Assembly: GCF_007678255.1 (NCBI RefSeq)
Contig: NZ_VEED01000002.1
Location: 372,001-436,000, forward strand
Source: Bacillus sp. X1(2014)
GTDB lineage: Bacteria > Bacillota > Bacilli > Bacillales_B > DSM-18226
Direction: 5' to 3'
Length of the DNA stretch: 64,000 nucleotides
The first letter of the stretch is position 1. Every line of letters starts with the position of its first letter. Positions 54,211 to 63,776 of this stretch are shown here, piece by piece. Under the pieces are notes generated by a model. It had not been told where the DNA came from and did no database searches. It saw only the letters and a list, made by a program, of their open reading frames with translations. Made by a program: the position numbers and the translations under genes.

Positions 54211-55350
54211 TTATTTACGAATATCCCATTTAGGACGTTTGGTATGAGTGAAAAAGCTATTATGCTTTTTTCGGTCTTCTATTCGTTTTTCACATAGTCG
54301 GTTTGCGGCTTGAATGGTCGTGATATCATCCAACCCTGCCTGTCTGTACACTTCCAATAACGATGTGTAAATGGATCTTGTTTTCGATAATACACGCTCT
54401 TTATTGTAGCCATACTGTTCATCTGCTACTTGAATTAGACCTCCAGCATTTACAATGTAATCTGGAGCATATAAAATTCCTTTTTGTTTCAGTACTTCTC
54501 CGTGTTTCTCAGTAAGAAGCTGATTGTTTGCCGAACCAGCTACTGCCTTTACTTTTAACAGTTCGATCGTTTCATCGTTAATAATTCCTCCAAAAGCACA
54601 AGGAACAAATACATCTGCTTCTGCGGAATACACATCATTTCCACTTACTACACGAGCAATGCTTCCTAATTGTTTTGCACGGTCTTGAATGGCTTTTATG
54701 GCTTCTTCATTAATATCACTTACGTATAAATCAGCGCCGGATTCAAGCAATTGTTCGGCTACTTTGAACCCTACTTTTCCAAGACCTTGGATAGTGTAAG
54801 TCTTTCCGGAAAGATCATCCGTGCCAAAAACGACTTTATTCGTTGCTTTTATACCGTAAATGACTCCAAGCGCAGTCGGAATGGATGAATCACCGCCGCC
54901 TCCGTATGCTTCAGGAATTCCTACGATGCAATTTGTCTCTTTTGAGGCATGAATAAAGTCATCCATTGAAGTACCCATATCTGTTCCTGTGTAAAAACGT
55001 CCGTTTAAAGAATCAACAAACTGGCCGAAAGCTCTAAACATAGCCGGTGTTTTATCCGTTGCAGGATCACCGAAGATTACCGCTTTTCCTCCACCGAAAT
55101 CGACATCGGCAGCAGCGCATTTATATGTCATCCCTTTAGATAAACGCAGTACATCTTCCAAGGCCTCATCCATTGTACGATACGGGCGCATACGGCATCC
55201 CCCCAATGCAGGTCCGAGTGTTGTATTATGGATGGCGATAATCGCTTTCAATCCTGTTGTCGGGTCATTGCAAAAAACAATTTGCTCATGCTCATGCATT
55301 TTTTCAATAACTGATTCAGTTTTTTGTACAGAATGTTCTAACACGTTCAT
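54211..55350 (-). CDS. bcd: Leucine dehydrogenase
   Basis: NAD-dependent deamination of leucine, valine and isoleucine to keto acids, 379 residues. [29 protein letters not shown] and [21 protein letters not shown] (active site) are diagnostic. The Rossmann motif is [15 protein letters not shown]. The N-terminus is about 15 residues longer than usual. GGAGG lies eight bases before the ATG. It is the first gene of the E1-E2 operon and so feeds it keto acids. Confidence 0.93.
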   Translation of the reverse strand: MNVLEHSVQKTESVIEKMHEHEQIVFCNDPTTGLKAIIAIHNTTLGPALGGCRMRPYRTMDEALEDVLRLSKGMTYKCAAADVDFGGGKAVIFGDPATDKTPAMFRAFGQFVDSLNGRFYTGTDMGTSMDDFIHASKETNCIVGIPEAYGGGGDSSIPTALGVIYGIKATNKVVFGTDDLSGKTYTIQGLGKVGFKVAEQLLESGADLYVSDINEEAIKAIQDRAKQLGSIARVVSGNDVYSAEADVFVPCAFGGIINDETIELLKVKAVAGSANNQLLTEKHGEVLKQKGILYAPDYIVNAGGLIQVADEQYGYNKERVLSKTRSIYTSLLEVYRQAGLDDITTIQAANRLCEKRIEDRKKHNSFFTHTKRPKWDIRK

Positions 55351-55825
55351 TTAAATTACCTCCATTAGCACTGTGATTATAGTAGAAAATCATTTTAAAA
55401 AAAGAGAAAAAACAACGTCTTTTCCTGTGTTAATGATGAAGAACTTTCATTTTCGACGACTTGCTTGACTCTTTCTTCTCGAATGACCATCTCTGGCTGC
55501 CTGCTTTTCGCCTTGGTAGCGATTACATTTAATTAAATAGATGCTTGGCAGTAGATATCGTTTACAACAAACCCTTCTGCTGTTGATGCAGACAAATTAA
55601 TCAGCACCTTCCAAAAACAATGGTCGAGTCTTTGAAATTACCCTGATTTGAAATAATACATAATCTTTTTATTTGTTTAAAAATTAGAAAGATTATGCTT
55701 CCATTTAATAATAAGCTATAATATAATTGAAAAACATACCAAAATGTATAAATTTTGGTGATAATCATTATATTTTGCATAAGTTTTTCAATATTTAACT
55801 TCATTTTTAAAAGGGGAATACTTCT
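55351..55825. other. Intergenic region with possible gene relic
   Basis: It holds the promoters of leucine dehydrogenase and of the Lrp-type gene. Between about 55440 and 55610 the minus strand gives LSASTAEGFVVNDIYCQASI, a stop, then NVIATKAKSRQPEMVI and EERVKQVVENE, which looks like broken coding sequence. No family could be assigned. Confidence 0.4.
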
Positions 55826-56284
55826 ATGGACCAATTAGATATTCGTCTGCTTGAACTTCTTCAAATGGACGGACGGATGACTTTAAGTGAATTATCTAAG
55901 AAATTATCCCTTAGTCGTCCAAGCATTACTGAGCGTTTAAAAAGGCTTCAAGATAGGGAAATTATTGAAGGATTCAGTGCCCGGGTATCTCTCGAAGGCA
56001 TTGGACGTGATGTAATCGTTTATATTCAGGTAAGTGAACTCAAGTTATTATCTTATACAGAATTTGAGAAGCGGATTATCGATGACCCTGATATCATTGA
56101 ATGTCATCGGTTAACCGGCTCAGTTAGCTATTTACTTAAGGCTGCCGTTACAGGGATGGATCATCTAAGCAGGCTTATTGACCGGCTAGCTCCTTACGGA
56201 AATGTAAATACATCAATCGTTTTATCATCACCCGTCTCATTTCGCTGCATCACTCCACATGACGTTAAGGAAGAAAAAAAGTAA
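55826..56284 (+). CDS. Lrp/AsnC family transcriptional regulator
   Basis: A 152-residue regulator with the helix-turn-helix TLSELSKKLSLSRPSITERLK and an Lrp ligand domain (HRLTGSVSYLLKAAVTGMDHL). It is divergent from the leucine dehydrogenase operon, so it may control it (as in BkdR-type or Lrp-type circuits). AAAGGGGAA precedes the start. Confidence 0.88.
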   Translation: MDQLDIRLLELLQMDGRMTLSELSKKLSLSRPSITERLKRLQDREIIEGFSARVSLEGIGRDVIVYIQVSELKLLSYTEFEKRIIDDPDIIECHRLTGSVSYLLKAAVTGMDHLSRLIDRLAPYGNVNTSIVLSSPVSFRCITPHDVKEEKK

Positions 56285-56311
56285 ACCTGGAGCAATGGGT
56301 ATGAAAAATGG

Positions 56312-56347
56312 AAAAAGAAAGCAGCTTTTTATAACTGCTTTCTTTTT
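56312..56347 (+). terminator. Terminator after the Lrp-type gene
   Basis: Stem AAAAAGAAAGCAG / CTGCTTTCTTTTT. Confidence 0.9.
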
Positions 56348-56455
56348 AACTCATCTAATGTCTTCCCATTTTTATATTTCCACCTCAATGTTTATTTTAA
56401 GAATCACATTTGTAATTTATTAATCAAATCTATGAGCTGAGGTTTTATAAGCTCA

Positions 56456-56641
<186 letters not shown>

Positions 56642-56715
56642 TCACAATCATCGTGAATGAAGACAATAATAACCCCTTAAATTAAAGTCTTGTTAAGAGG
56701 CTTGGACATAGAAAC

Positions 56716-56814
56716 AATGCCACATCAATTCCTTCAAGCTACCGTTTTCGAATTCGAACTCGCTCATCTTGTGCCATCCAGTAAAGGATTTGTAATACAA
56801 GATCGACTTTAAAT
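56716..56814 (-). pseudogene. Relic of a serine recombinase
   Basis: The minus strand gives LVLQILYWMAQDERVRIRKR, a stop, then LEGIDVAL. This is the typical E-helix segment of resolvase/invertase proteins (AE-ER--IR-RQ-EGI--A). Only about 30 residues remain. Confidence 0.65.
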
Positions 56815-56820
56815 AGCAAA

Positions 56821-56844
56821 AACACCTTGAAGTCTCAAGGCGTT
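56821..56844 (-). terminator. Terminator of the permease gene
   Basis: Minus-strand stem AACGCCTTGA / TCAAGGTGTT followed by TTTG. Confidence 0.8.
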
Positions 56845-56870
56845 CCTGCTAAAGATGGAATAATATTTAC

Positions 56871-58352
56871 TTAATCTCTGCTGAAATCGGCCTTTTTTAA
56901 TGGCACGATTTTTGTTTTGTTAATACTTTTATAGCCTAAATAACCTATTAAGAATAGAGGTAGTCCAATATAAGAAACCAATATCCCATACCAGTCAACC
57001 TTTGAGCCAATAAATGCTCCGTAATTTGTTCCAAGCATTGCGATTAAACATAATACTGTCGCCAAAATTGGACCTAATGGGAACCACTTAGCTTTATAGG
57101 GCAGATCTTTGAAATCTCTTCCTTGTGCAACATAAGCTTTACGGAATCGATAATGTGTAACCGAAATACTTAACCAAGAGATATAACCAGCTAAGCCAGC
57201 AGCGTTTAATAGCCAAGAATAAACAGTTCCATCACCAAAAAGGGAAGTAAGAAAGCACAGCATCCCAACAAGGGTTGATATGTATAGTGCGTTAATCGGA
57301 ACTCCACCTTTATTTACTTTTTTCAAGAATGACGGAGCTTTTCCTTCTTCCGCCAATACCCATAGGACGCGCGAAGCGGCATATAAAGTGGAATTTCCTG
57401 CTGACAGAACTGAAGTAAGGATTACTGCATTCATGGCAGCCGCCGCAAAGGCAAGGCCTGCGTTTTCAAATACTAAAGTAAACGGACTCACTGCAATATT
57501 CTCTAAATCAGCGCTTAATAATTGAGGGTCGGTATAGCTGATTAAACATCCAATAATAAAAATCGCTAAAACATAAAACAATAATATTCTCCAGAAGATC
57601 TGTTTTACTGCCTTAGGTAAATTTTTCGCAGGATTTTCACTTTCACCGGCTGTAATCCCGACGAGCTCCGTGCCTTGAAAGGCAAATCCCACCACCATAA
57701 ATACACTAAATATGGATAACATGCCGCCTTTAAATGGGGCTTCTCCTTTTGTGAAATTTTCAAATCCGCCACTATGGCCCTTCATAATTCCAAAGATCAT
57801 TAGTAACCCAACAACAATAAATAATATAATTGTTGCAACTTTAATCAATGAAAACCAGAATTCTGATTCACCATACCCCTTAACGGATAAAAAGTTAAGA
57901 CCAAAAATTAGTACAAGGAAACTGGCGCTCCAAATGATACCTGGGACATCAGGAAACCAATATTTCATGATCAATGACGATGCTGATAATTCCAAAGCAA
58001 AAATAATCGCATTATTGTACCAATAGTTCCAGCCAACTGCAAAACCCAATGCAGGGTCGACAAACCTTGAGGTATACGTACTAAAAGAACCTGAAATCGG
58101 AATAAAAGCCGCCATTTCTCCTAAGCTGCCCATTATAAAATAGACCATTATTCCTGCAATGATATAGGCAGCTAAAGCTCCACCTGGACCAGCATCATGA
58201 ATCGTGGTTCCACTGGCTAAAAATAACCCTGTTCCGATTGTTCCTCCGATAGCAATCATAGTAAGATGCCGTGTTTTAAGCTTTCTTTCTAAATGTTCGC
58301 CAAACTCGTGTTCATGTACTGTTTCTTGGGCTTTAAGCGCCGTATTTTGCAT
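56871..58352 (-). CDS. Amino acid permease (histidine or lysine type)
   Basis: A 493-residue APC-superfamily transporter with about 12 helices: LKTRHLTMIAIGGTIGTGLF, and FAFQGTELVGITAGESENPAKN after the fifth or sixth helix. It follows hutH with a 50-base gap on the same strand, so uptake of histidine is a fair inference; lysine-specific (LysP) permeases look similar. Confidence 0.85.
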   Translation of the reverse strand: MQNTALKAQETVHEHEFGEHLERKLKTRHLTMIAIGGTIGTGLFLASGTTIHDAGPGGALAAYIIAGIMVYFIMGSLGEMAAFIPISGSFSTYTSRFVDPALGFAVGWNYWYNNAIIFALELSASSLIMKYWFPDVPGIIWSASFLVLIFGLNFLSVKGYGESEFWFSLIKVATIILFIVVGLLMIFGIMKGHSGGFENFTKGEAPFKGGMLSIFSVFMVVGFAFQGTELVGITAGESENPAKNLPKAVKQIFWRILLFYVLAIFIIGCLISYTDPQLLSADLENIAVSPFTLVFENAGLAFAAAAMNAVILTSVLSAGNSTLYAASRVLWVLAEEGKAPSFLKKVNKGGVPINALYISTLVGMLCFLTSLFGDGTVYSWLLNAAGLAGYISWLSISVTHYRFRKAYVAQGRDFKDLPYKAKWFPLGPILATVLCLIAMLGTNYGAFIGSKVDWYGILVSYIGLPLFLIGYLGYKSINKTKIVPLKKADFSRD

Positions 58353-58402
58353 AAAACACCTCTTTTTATAATATTTAATGTTAAATATTTGTTAGGTAAA
58401 AT

Positions 58403-59920
58403 TTACTTTACACTTTCCACTTGCTCAAGTAATGTTGATAGATTCATTGTTTTCAGACCTTCAGCAGATTTTTCAATATCTTTTGAGAAAATGCGGTCTT
58501 TTTTAATAGAAGGAACAAGTTCTCTTCCTTTCTCATACAGCCGTTTTGTTTGGCTTGCCATTTTTTCAACTCCACGGTATTCAACCGCCTGCATCGCACA
58601 AATGAATTCAATTGCGAGGACTCTTCTTGTATTCTGAATAATTTGATGTGCATGCCTTGATGCGATTGTCCCCATGCTTACATGATCCTCTTGATTCGCC
58701 GAAGAAGGAATCGAATCTACACTTGCTGGATGTGCCAACGTTTTGTTTTCTGATACAAGAGATGCGGCAACATATTGCATGATCATAGCACCAGATTGTA
58801 GTCCTGGTTCAGGGCTTAAAAATGGCGGTAAATCATTTAACTGCGGATTGATTAACCGTTCAATTCGTCTTTCAGATATATTTGCCATTTCCGCAACAGC
58901 AATTTTCATAAAATCCATTGCAAAAGCAATTGGCTGTCCATGGAAGTTCCCACCGGAAATGACTTTTTCACCGTCATCGAAAATTAGTGGATTATCTGTT
59001 GCTGCATTCATCTCAATCTCTAATTTTTCTTTTACATAATCAAGTGCTTGCCACGTAGCACCATGAACTTGCGGGATACAGCGGAGCGAATAAGCATCCT
59101 GTACTCTCAATTCGCCCTGTGTCGTCGTCAATAAACTATCACTTAGGTAACCTCGGATTCGCGCTGCAGTATCAATTTGCTGTTGATAACCCCTTGCGAT
59201 ATGAACCTCTTCAGCAAAGGCATCAATAATCCCTTGTAATCCTTCAATGGTCATAGACGAAATTAACTCACTTTGGTATGCGAGTTGTTCTGCTTCTAGA
59301 TAGCCGACAACTCCCATCGCAGTCATCGCTTGGGTTCCATTGATAAGAGCAAGACCTTCCTTTGCCTCAAGTGTTACTGGGAAAATTCCTTCTTGCTGTA
59401 AGGCTTCAAGTGAATCCATTCGATTTCCTTTATAAAATACTTCTCCTTCACCGATTAGCACTAACGCCAAGTGTGAAAGCGGTGCCAAATCTCCGCTTGC
59501 TCCAAGGGAACCTTGCTGCGGAATCACAGGGATAATATTCTTGTTTACTAAATCTAGTAACCTTTCAATAACAAGCGGCCTAATTCCAGAAAAGCCCTTT
59601 AAAAGTGCGTTAGCGCGAAGAAGTACCATTGCTTTTGCGACAACCTCTGGGAACGGCTCACCTACGCCGCAAGCATGTGAACGAATTAAATTAAGCTGAA
59701 GATCTTGAACATGATCTTTATCAATAAGGACATCACTAAATTTTCCAAACCCTGTTGTAATCCCATAGACTACTTTTGATTCTGAAACAATTCTTTCTAC
59801 AGCTTCCCGACTCTTTCTAGCAGCCTCTATACTCATTTCTGAAGCGCTTACCTTTTGATTCCCAAATAAAATCTCCTTCATTTGTTTCAATGTTAAATTT
59901 TGACCTGTTAATGTTATCAT
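58403..59920 (-). CDS. hutH: Histidine ammonia-lyase
   Basis: First step of histidine breakdown: makes urocanate and ammonia. It is 505 residues, with the active-site [14 protein letters not shown], in which Ala141-Ser142-Gly143 cyclise to the MIO prosthetic group. [12 protein letters not shown] and the C-terminal [21 protein letters not shown] also fit. The ATG at 59920 has AGGAG eight bases upstream; the earlier GTG overlaps that site. hutU, hutI and hutG are not in the window. A leader with a hairpin and a small open frame lies before it. Confidence 0.95.
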   Translation of the reverse strand: MITLTGQNLTLKQMKEILFGNQKVSASEMSIEAARKSREAVERIVSESKVVYGITTGFGKFSDVLIDKDHVQDLQLNLIRSHACGVGEPFPEVVAKAMVLLRANALLKGFSGIRPLVIERLLDLVNKNIIPVIPQQGSLGASGDLAPLSHLALVLIGEGEVFYKGNRMDSLEALQQEGIFPVTLEAKEGLALINGTQAMTAMGVVGYLEAEQLAYQSELISSMTIEGLQGIIDAFAEEVHIARGYQQQIDTAARIRGYLSDSLLTTTQGELRVQDAYSLRCIPQVHGATWQALDYVKEKLEIEMNAATDNPLIFDDGEKVISGGNFHGQPIAFAMDFMKIAVAEMANISERRIERLINPQLNDLPPFLSPEPGLQSGAMIMQYVAASLVSENKTLAHPASVDSIPSSANQEDHVSMGTIASRHAHQIIQNTRRVLAIEFICAMQAVEYRGVEKMASQTKRLYEKGRELVPSIKKDRIFSKDIEKSAEGLKTMNLSTLLEQVESVK

Positions 59921-59955
59921 TAATCCCACTCCTCTATCACTTTAGTATAATAAAG

Positions 59956-60003
59956 AAAGAGGCTGGATTCCGATTCCTATTAGAATTGGATTCCAGCCTC
60001 TTT
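59956..60003 (-). terminator. Hairpin in the hutH leader (possible attenuator)
   Basis: Stem AAAGAGGCTGGA / TCCAGCCTCTTT with an inner ATTC/GAAT pairing, followed on the minus strand by TTTCTTTATT and on the plus strand by T7. It sits 36 bases before the hutH start, inside the transcript from 60096-60125. It may stop transcription before hutH unless antitermination occurs. Confidence 0.65.
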
Positions 60004-60048
60004 TTTTCCCATTTTTGAATTTGTAACAATTTTTATACGCTGCCTCAT
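59980..60048 (-). CDS. Putative 22-residue leader peptide upstream of hutH
   Basis: ATG at 60048 with GGGAAGG seven bases upstream, translating MRQRIKIVTNSKMGKK and ending just inside the hairpin at 59956-60003. The ribosome site is good and the stop lies in the hairpin loop. It has no run of His codons. A regulatory leader frame is a guess. Confidence 0.45.
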   Translation of the reverse strand: MRQRIKIVTNSKMGKKEAGIQF

Positions 60049-60095
60049 GCGTTATCCTTCCCTTCTTGATAGTCTATTATTCTATTACCATGATA

Positions 60096-60125
60096 ATTAT
60101 ATGTGATATAAATCTTAATAGTCAA
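60096..60125 (-). promoter_or_regulatory. hutH promoter
   Basis: On the minus strand TTGACT (60125-60120), 18 bases, TATAAT (60101-60096). RNA would start near 60089. Shortly after come TAG triplets spaced by five bases (TAGAATAATAG), reminiscent of HutP-binding NAG repeats. Confidence 0.7.
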
Positions 60126-60197
60126 CAGGAAAATCCCATATTTTACCACGATAATACTTTAGCACAATAGTTAATGAAAGGGAGTAACCACAAAAAA

Positions 60198-60251
60198 TGG
60201 GGTCAGTCCCCCGGTGAAGTAAAGCTTTAACGCACCAGGGGACTGACCCCA
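60198..60251. repeat. GGGGTCAGTCCCC inverted repeat, copy 2 (terminator-like)
   Basis: TGGGGTCAGTCCCC (60198-60211) and GGGGACTGACCCCA (60238-60251) form a long stem around GGTGAAGTAAAGCTTTAACG. The reverse complement matches the element at 29368-29416. It can end transcription of the symporter operon on the minus strand. Confidence 0.75.
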
Positions 60252-60269
60252 AAATCTAGATCCTATCTA

Positions 60270-61820
60270 TCAATGGTCTTTCGCAGCACTGATACCATAC
60301 CCCGTGTTTGATTTATATACAACTTCTGCAAAGCTTTCTGCATTCGATTTTCCTCTAGACAGAACGGTTCCTAAATATGCGCCAAGGAAACCTAGCGGCA
60401 CCGTATAAATAGTTGGATTTAGCATCGGGAAAATAGGTTCCCCGGTAAAAATTGCGGCTCCCGGCGTTGGACTCCATACATTCGGGCTCAATAACACAAG
60501 GACAACGGAGCTGATTAATCCAATCAGCATCCCTGTAATAGCCCCTGTTGAATTAAAGCGCTTCCAATAAATTGTGCATAAAATTACAGGAAGATTTGCA
60601 CTGGCAGCAATACCAAGAGCCAATACAGACAAGAAAGCGACATTTAATTTTTGGGCAGACAATGCAAGTAAAATGGAAACAACAGCTACTCCGATCGAAG
60701 CAATACGTGCTACAAATACTTGCTGCTTTTCTGTTACTTTTCCGCCCTTAATGATTTCTCCATAAATATCATGGGCAAACGCAGATGCGGATGTGAGCAC
60801 AAGTCCGGAAACTACTGCAAGTATGGTAGCAAAAGCAACGGCTGAAACAAAGGCAAATAAAAAATCTCCACCCATCGTTTGCGCCAACAATGGTGCTGCC
60901 ATGTTTCCAGCAGGATTCGCCGCAACAATATTTTCAAATCCTACAAATGCCGCTGCACCGAAGCCTAAAAAGATGGTCATAATAAAAAATGCCCCAATGA
61001 ACCATGTTGAATAAACGACTGATTTACGTGCCGTCGCTGCATCCTTTACAGTAAAGAAACGGACAAGAAGATGCGGTAAACCTGCTGCCCCTAAGACAAG
61101 TGCCATATTAAAGGAAATCATATCCAGCCCATCTTTGTATTTGTTTCCTGGATTCAAGAACTCTTCTCCTAATGGCGTTGCGGATTTTACATGCTGAAAC
61201 ATATTCATAACACTGAAGTCAAATTTAGCAAACACAATAAACGTTATAACAAATGATCCGATGAGCAATAAAATAGCTTTTGTAATTTGCACCCAGCTGG
61301 TAGCGGTCATTCCGCCAAAAATTACGTAAATCGTCATCAGGATACCTACAAGCAAAACGGAAGTCGAATAATCGATTCCAAGCAGCAACTTAATAAGTCC
61401 GCCTGCCCCAACAAGCTGAGCAATCATATAAAAGATGGAGATAACCAGCGTGTTAGCAGCAGCTACTCCTCGAACTTTTTTGGAATTGAAGCGTGCCGTA
61501 ATCATGTCGGCCATTGTGTACTTTCCTAGATTTCGAAGTGGCTCAGAAACCAGATAGAGCAAAAATAAAAAGGCAACTAGATTTCCGATACTCATGTAAA
61601 ATCCATCAAACCCCACTAAAGCGATGGCTCCTGTAATCCCCAAGAACGAAGCGGCAGACATAAAATCTCCGGCTACCGCCAGACCGTTTTGCCATGCTGT
61701 CAATCCTCCTCCGGCTGTGTAAAAATCGCTTGCATTTTTTGTTTTTTTAGAGGAAAGATATGTGATGACCAATGTTAAAGCGATGATTCCCAGGAATAAG
61801 GATAATGCCAATAGACTCAT
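60270..61820 (-). CDS. Cation/acetate symporter (ActP type)
   Basis: A 516-residue sodium:solute symporter with about 13 helices. SKKTKNASDFYTAGGGLTAWQNGLAVAGDFMSAASFLG near the start and AAGLPHLLVRFFTVKDAATARKS are typical of the ActP/YjcG acetate and organic-acid group. It starts with ATG 61820 that overlaps the DUF485 stop (TAATGA). The paired DUF485 gene supports the ActP-type assignment. Confidence 0.88.
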   Translation of the reverse strand: MSLLALSLFLGIIALTLVITYLSSKKTKNASDFYTAGGGLTAWQNGLAVAGDFMSAASFLGITGAIALVGFDGFYMSIGNLVAFLFLLYLVSEPLRNLGKYTMADMITARFNSKKVRGVAAANTLVISIFYMIAQLVGAGGLIKLLLGIDYSTSVLLVGILMTIYVIFGGMTATSWVQITKAILLLIGSFVITFIVFAKFDFSVMNMFQHVKSATPLGEEFLNPGNKYKDGLDMISFNMALVLGAAGLPHLLVRFFTVKDAATARKSVVYSTWFIGAFFIMTIFLGFGAAAFVGFENIVAANPAGNMAAPLLAQTMGGDFLFAFVSAVAFATILAVVSGLVLTSASAFAHDIYGEIIKGGKVTEKQQVFVARIASIGVAVVSILLALSAQKLNVAFLSVLALGIAASANLPVILCTIYWKRFNSTGAITGMLIGLISSVVLVLLSPNVWSPTPGAAIFTGEPIFPMLNPTIYTVPLGFLGAYLGTVLSRGKSNAESFAEVVYKSNTGYGISAAKDH

Positions 61821-62170
61821 TAATATAATTCCTCCTTATGTTTCGCTAAGATAGCCGCTGCTGAATTATCAAATTTTTCAGATTTTTTAATGTAGACAAA
61901 ACCGCATATCCATACGAGTACAAATTGCAGTAATGCATAAACCCATGCCCATGTCATATGGCCAATTGCCTGATAGTTTAATACTTTCGTATAAGCAGCT
62001 AAAATAGGTAAGGCAAAATAGAATAAACAGAAAAAGACGGCCATTGGCAAAATAAATGATTTCTTTTGCTTTAACAACGTTTGAAAATCATTCGTTTGGA
62101 TCAGTGATGTGTAAGAAGCCTTTTGTACTTTCTGCGTGTGTAGTTTCTGTTCTTGAAATTGAACTCCCAT
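61820..62170 (-). CDS. DUF485 membrane protein
   Basis: A 116-residue protein with two hydrophobic helices (FFCLFYFALPILAAYTKVL and WAWVYALLQFVLVWICGFVYI). DUF485 proteins are the usual small partner encoded just before ActP-type symporters. Here the genes overlap by one base. Confidence 0.85.
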   Translation of the reverse strand: MGVQFQEQKLHTQKVQKASYTSLIQTNDFQTLLKQKKSFILPMAVFFCLFYFALPILAAYTKVLNYQAIGHMTWAWVYALLQFVLVWICGFVYIKKSEKFDNSAAAILAKHKEELY

Positions 62171-62529
62171 ACATGCTCCCCCTTTTATAACAAATGTAAA
62201 TAAATAACTATAAACACTTGTTATACAATTAAATTCTCCGAATCGAAAACTTTCTCACAAAACCCTTAAAAGCAAATATTAACTGTCAATTTTTCTATCT
62301 ATCACTCTCCTGTAGATTTAAAAACACAACATTTATTTAACAAACAAATAATAAACGACGTTTTAAAATCTGTTATACTATCACTTGATAAAAATACCAT
62401 AGGATTGAACATTTGTAAATAAAATTCAGATATTTCTGAACAAAATTAGTTTTCTTCTATTTTTTTATAAAGGAAACTTCCATCAGCGAGGGTCTTACTG
62501 CCCGTTAACTCAGTATTTAATCTATTAGG
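62171..62529. other. AT-rich intergenic region
   Basis: Carries the promoter of the DUF485-symporter operon. No gene seen. GAGGGTCTTACTGCCCGTTAACTC near 62487 is not assigned. Confidence 0.3.
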
Positions 62530-62595
62530 GCAAAGCGTGGCATGCCAATAAGCCCAAAGGAAACTACCTTTGGGCTGGCATTATAACGGCTTTGC
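62530..62595. ncRNA. Nested inverted repeat, possible structured RNA
   Basis: Outer stem GCAAAGC (62530-62536) / GCTTTGC (62589-62595), middle GCCA (62544-62547) / TGGC (62576-62579), inner AGCCCAAAGG (62551-62560) / CCTTTGGGCT (62567-62576) with loop AAACTA. It is more elaborate than a normal terminator and has no T-run. No riboswitch class is recognised. Confidence 0.3.
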
Positions 62596-62666
62596 ATTCG
62601 GGAAGAAACCTTAAAGTAGTTTCTCGAACTCTTATACATAATTAATTTGACAAAGGTGTTTTTTGT

Positions 62667-63626
62667 TTATTTCAAAATAATTAGGTCCATTGCTACTCTA
62701 TTAATTTGTCTGCTCGCTTCTTCCATCATGCTGTCCAACAGCTCTTTTACGCTAGGGATGCCAGAAATCAATCCTGCTACTTGTCCGCTATTAATGAATC
62801 CGTTTTCTAAGTCTCCTGCTATCGCTCCAGTTACATGCTGTTTTTCAGACGTCATCTCATTATATTGTTCTAAAGTCATCCCTTGTTCTTCTATATTACG
62901 TAATTTGTGTGCGTATGGGGTTTTTAACATTCTTCTTACACGCCCTACAGAACGCCCTACAATGACTGTATCGGTGTCACTTGCGTGAACCAAATTTTGT
63001 TTATACGTGTTATGAAAAGGAGCCTCTTTCGTAGCAATCAGCCGTGTACCGATCTGGACACCACTTGCCCCGAGCATCAACGCCGCCGCCAGGCCTTTTC
63101 CATCCCCAATTCCCCCAGCTGCAAGTACCGGAATGGTCACAGATTGAGCAATTTGCGGAATCAGTGTGAAGGTTGTCAGTTCAAGATTAGAGTTAATCCC
63201 AGCTGCTTCAAATCCTTCCGCTACTAAGATATCCGCTCCTGCTGCTTCTGCTTTTTGCGCATGCTTTACAGAAGCGACAACAGCAATTACTTTTACACCA
63301 TGATCGTGAAGAACCGGAATAATGGGCGCAGGATTCCCTGCAGATAATGATACAACTGGAATATGATGTTTTATAACCAACTCTACTAGTTCCTTTACAA
63401 AAGGTGTAACAGTAATGGCAATATTTAAAGCGAATGGCTTATTTGTTCTCTTTTTCGTTTCTAGAATAATGTTTTCTACTTGGTCCGGCGCCATGGTACC
63501 GCTTCCAATTGTCCCTAATCCTCCCGCTTCTGATACAGCCGCCGTAAGGGGCGCATTGCTGATGTTTCCCATGCCCCCTTGTATGATAGGGTATTTAATA
63601 TGCAATTGTTCAGTTATATATTTCAC
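62667..63626 (-). CDS. Nitronate monooxygenase family protein
   Basis: A 319-residue FMN TIM-barrel enzyme of the 2-nitropropane dioxygenase family. IKYPIIQGGMGNISNAPLTAAVSEAGGLGTIG starts it; VLAAGGIGDGKGLAAALMLGASGVQIGTRLIAT is the typical FMN segment. The GTG at 63626 is used (GGGGAG eight bases upstream); the open frame extends 36 codons further up without support. A broken copy of its N-terminus lies at 48838-48964. Confidence 0.88.
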   Translation of the reverse strand: MKYITEQLHIKYPIIQGGMGNISNAPLTAAVSEAGGLGTIGSGTMAPDQVENIILETKKRTNKPFALNIAITVTPFVKELVELVIKHHIPVVSLSAGNPAPIIPVLHDHGVKVIAVVASVKHAQKAEAAGADILVAEGFEAAGINSNLELTTFTLIPQIAQSVTIPVLAAGGIGDGKGLAAALMLGASGVQIGTRLIATKEAPFHNTYKQNLVHASDTDTVIVGRSVGRVRRMLKTPYAHKLRNIEEQGMTLEQYNEMTSEKQHVTGAIAGDLENGFINSGQVAGLISGIPSVKELLDSMMEEASRQINRVAMDLIILK

Positions 63627-63737
63627 TTTTACCACTCCCCTTATAAATAATGTTATAATAGAATCAACATAAACACAATCATAATCATACAAAAGGGGAC
63701 ATAATATGCTTAATTTACAAAAAGGAAAACTCAAATA

Positions 63738-63776
63738 AAAAACTCCTAAAGGAACGCTTCCCTCTAGGAGTTTTTT
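63738..63776. terminator. Bidirectional terminator overlapping the paaX-like stop
   Basis: AAAAAACTCCTA / TAGGAGTTTTTT stem with a 16-base loop; the TAG stop codon of the upstream minus-strand gene falls in its right arm. Confidence 0.8.

Noticed and set aside
62530..62595. Cyclic di-GMP riboswitch
   Set aside because: GGCAAAGC is shared by chance, but the other conserved loops are absent.
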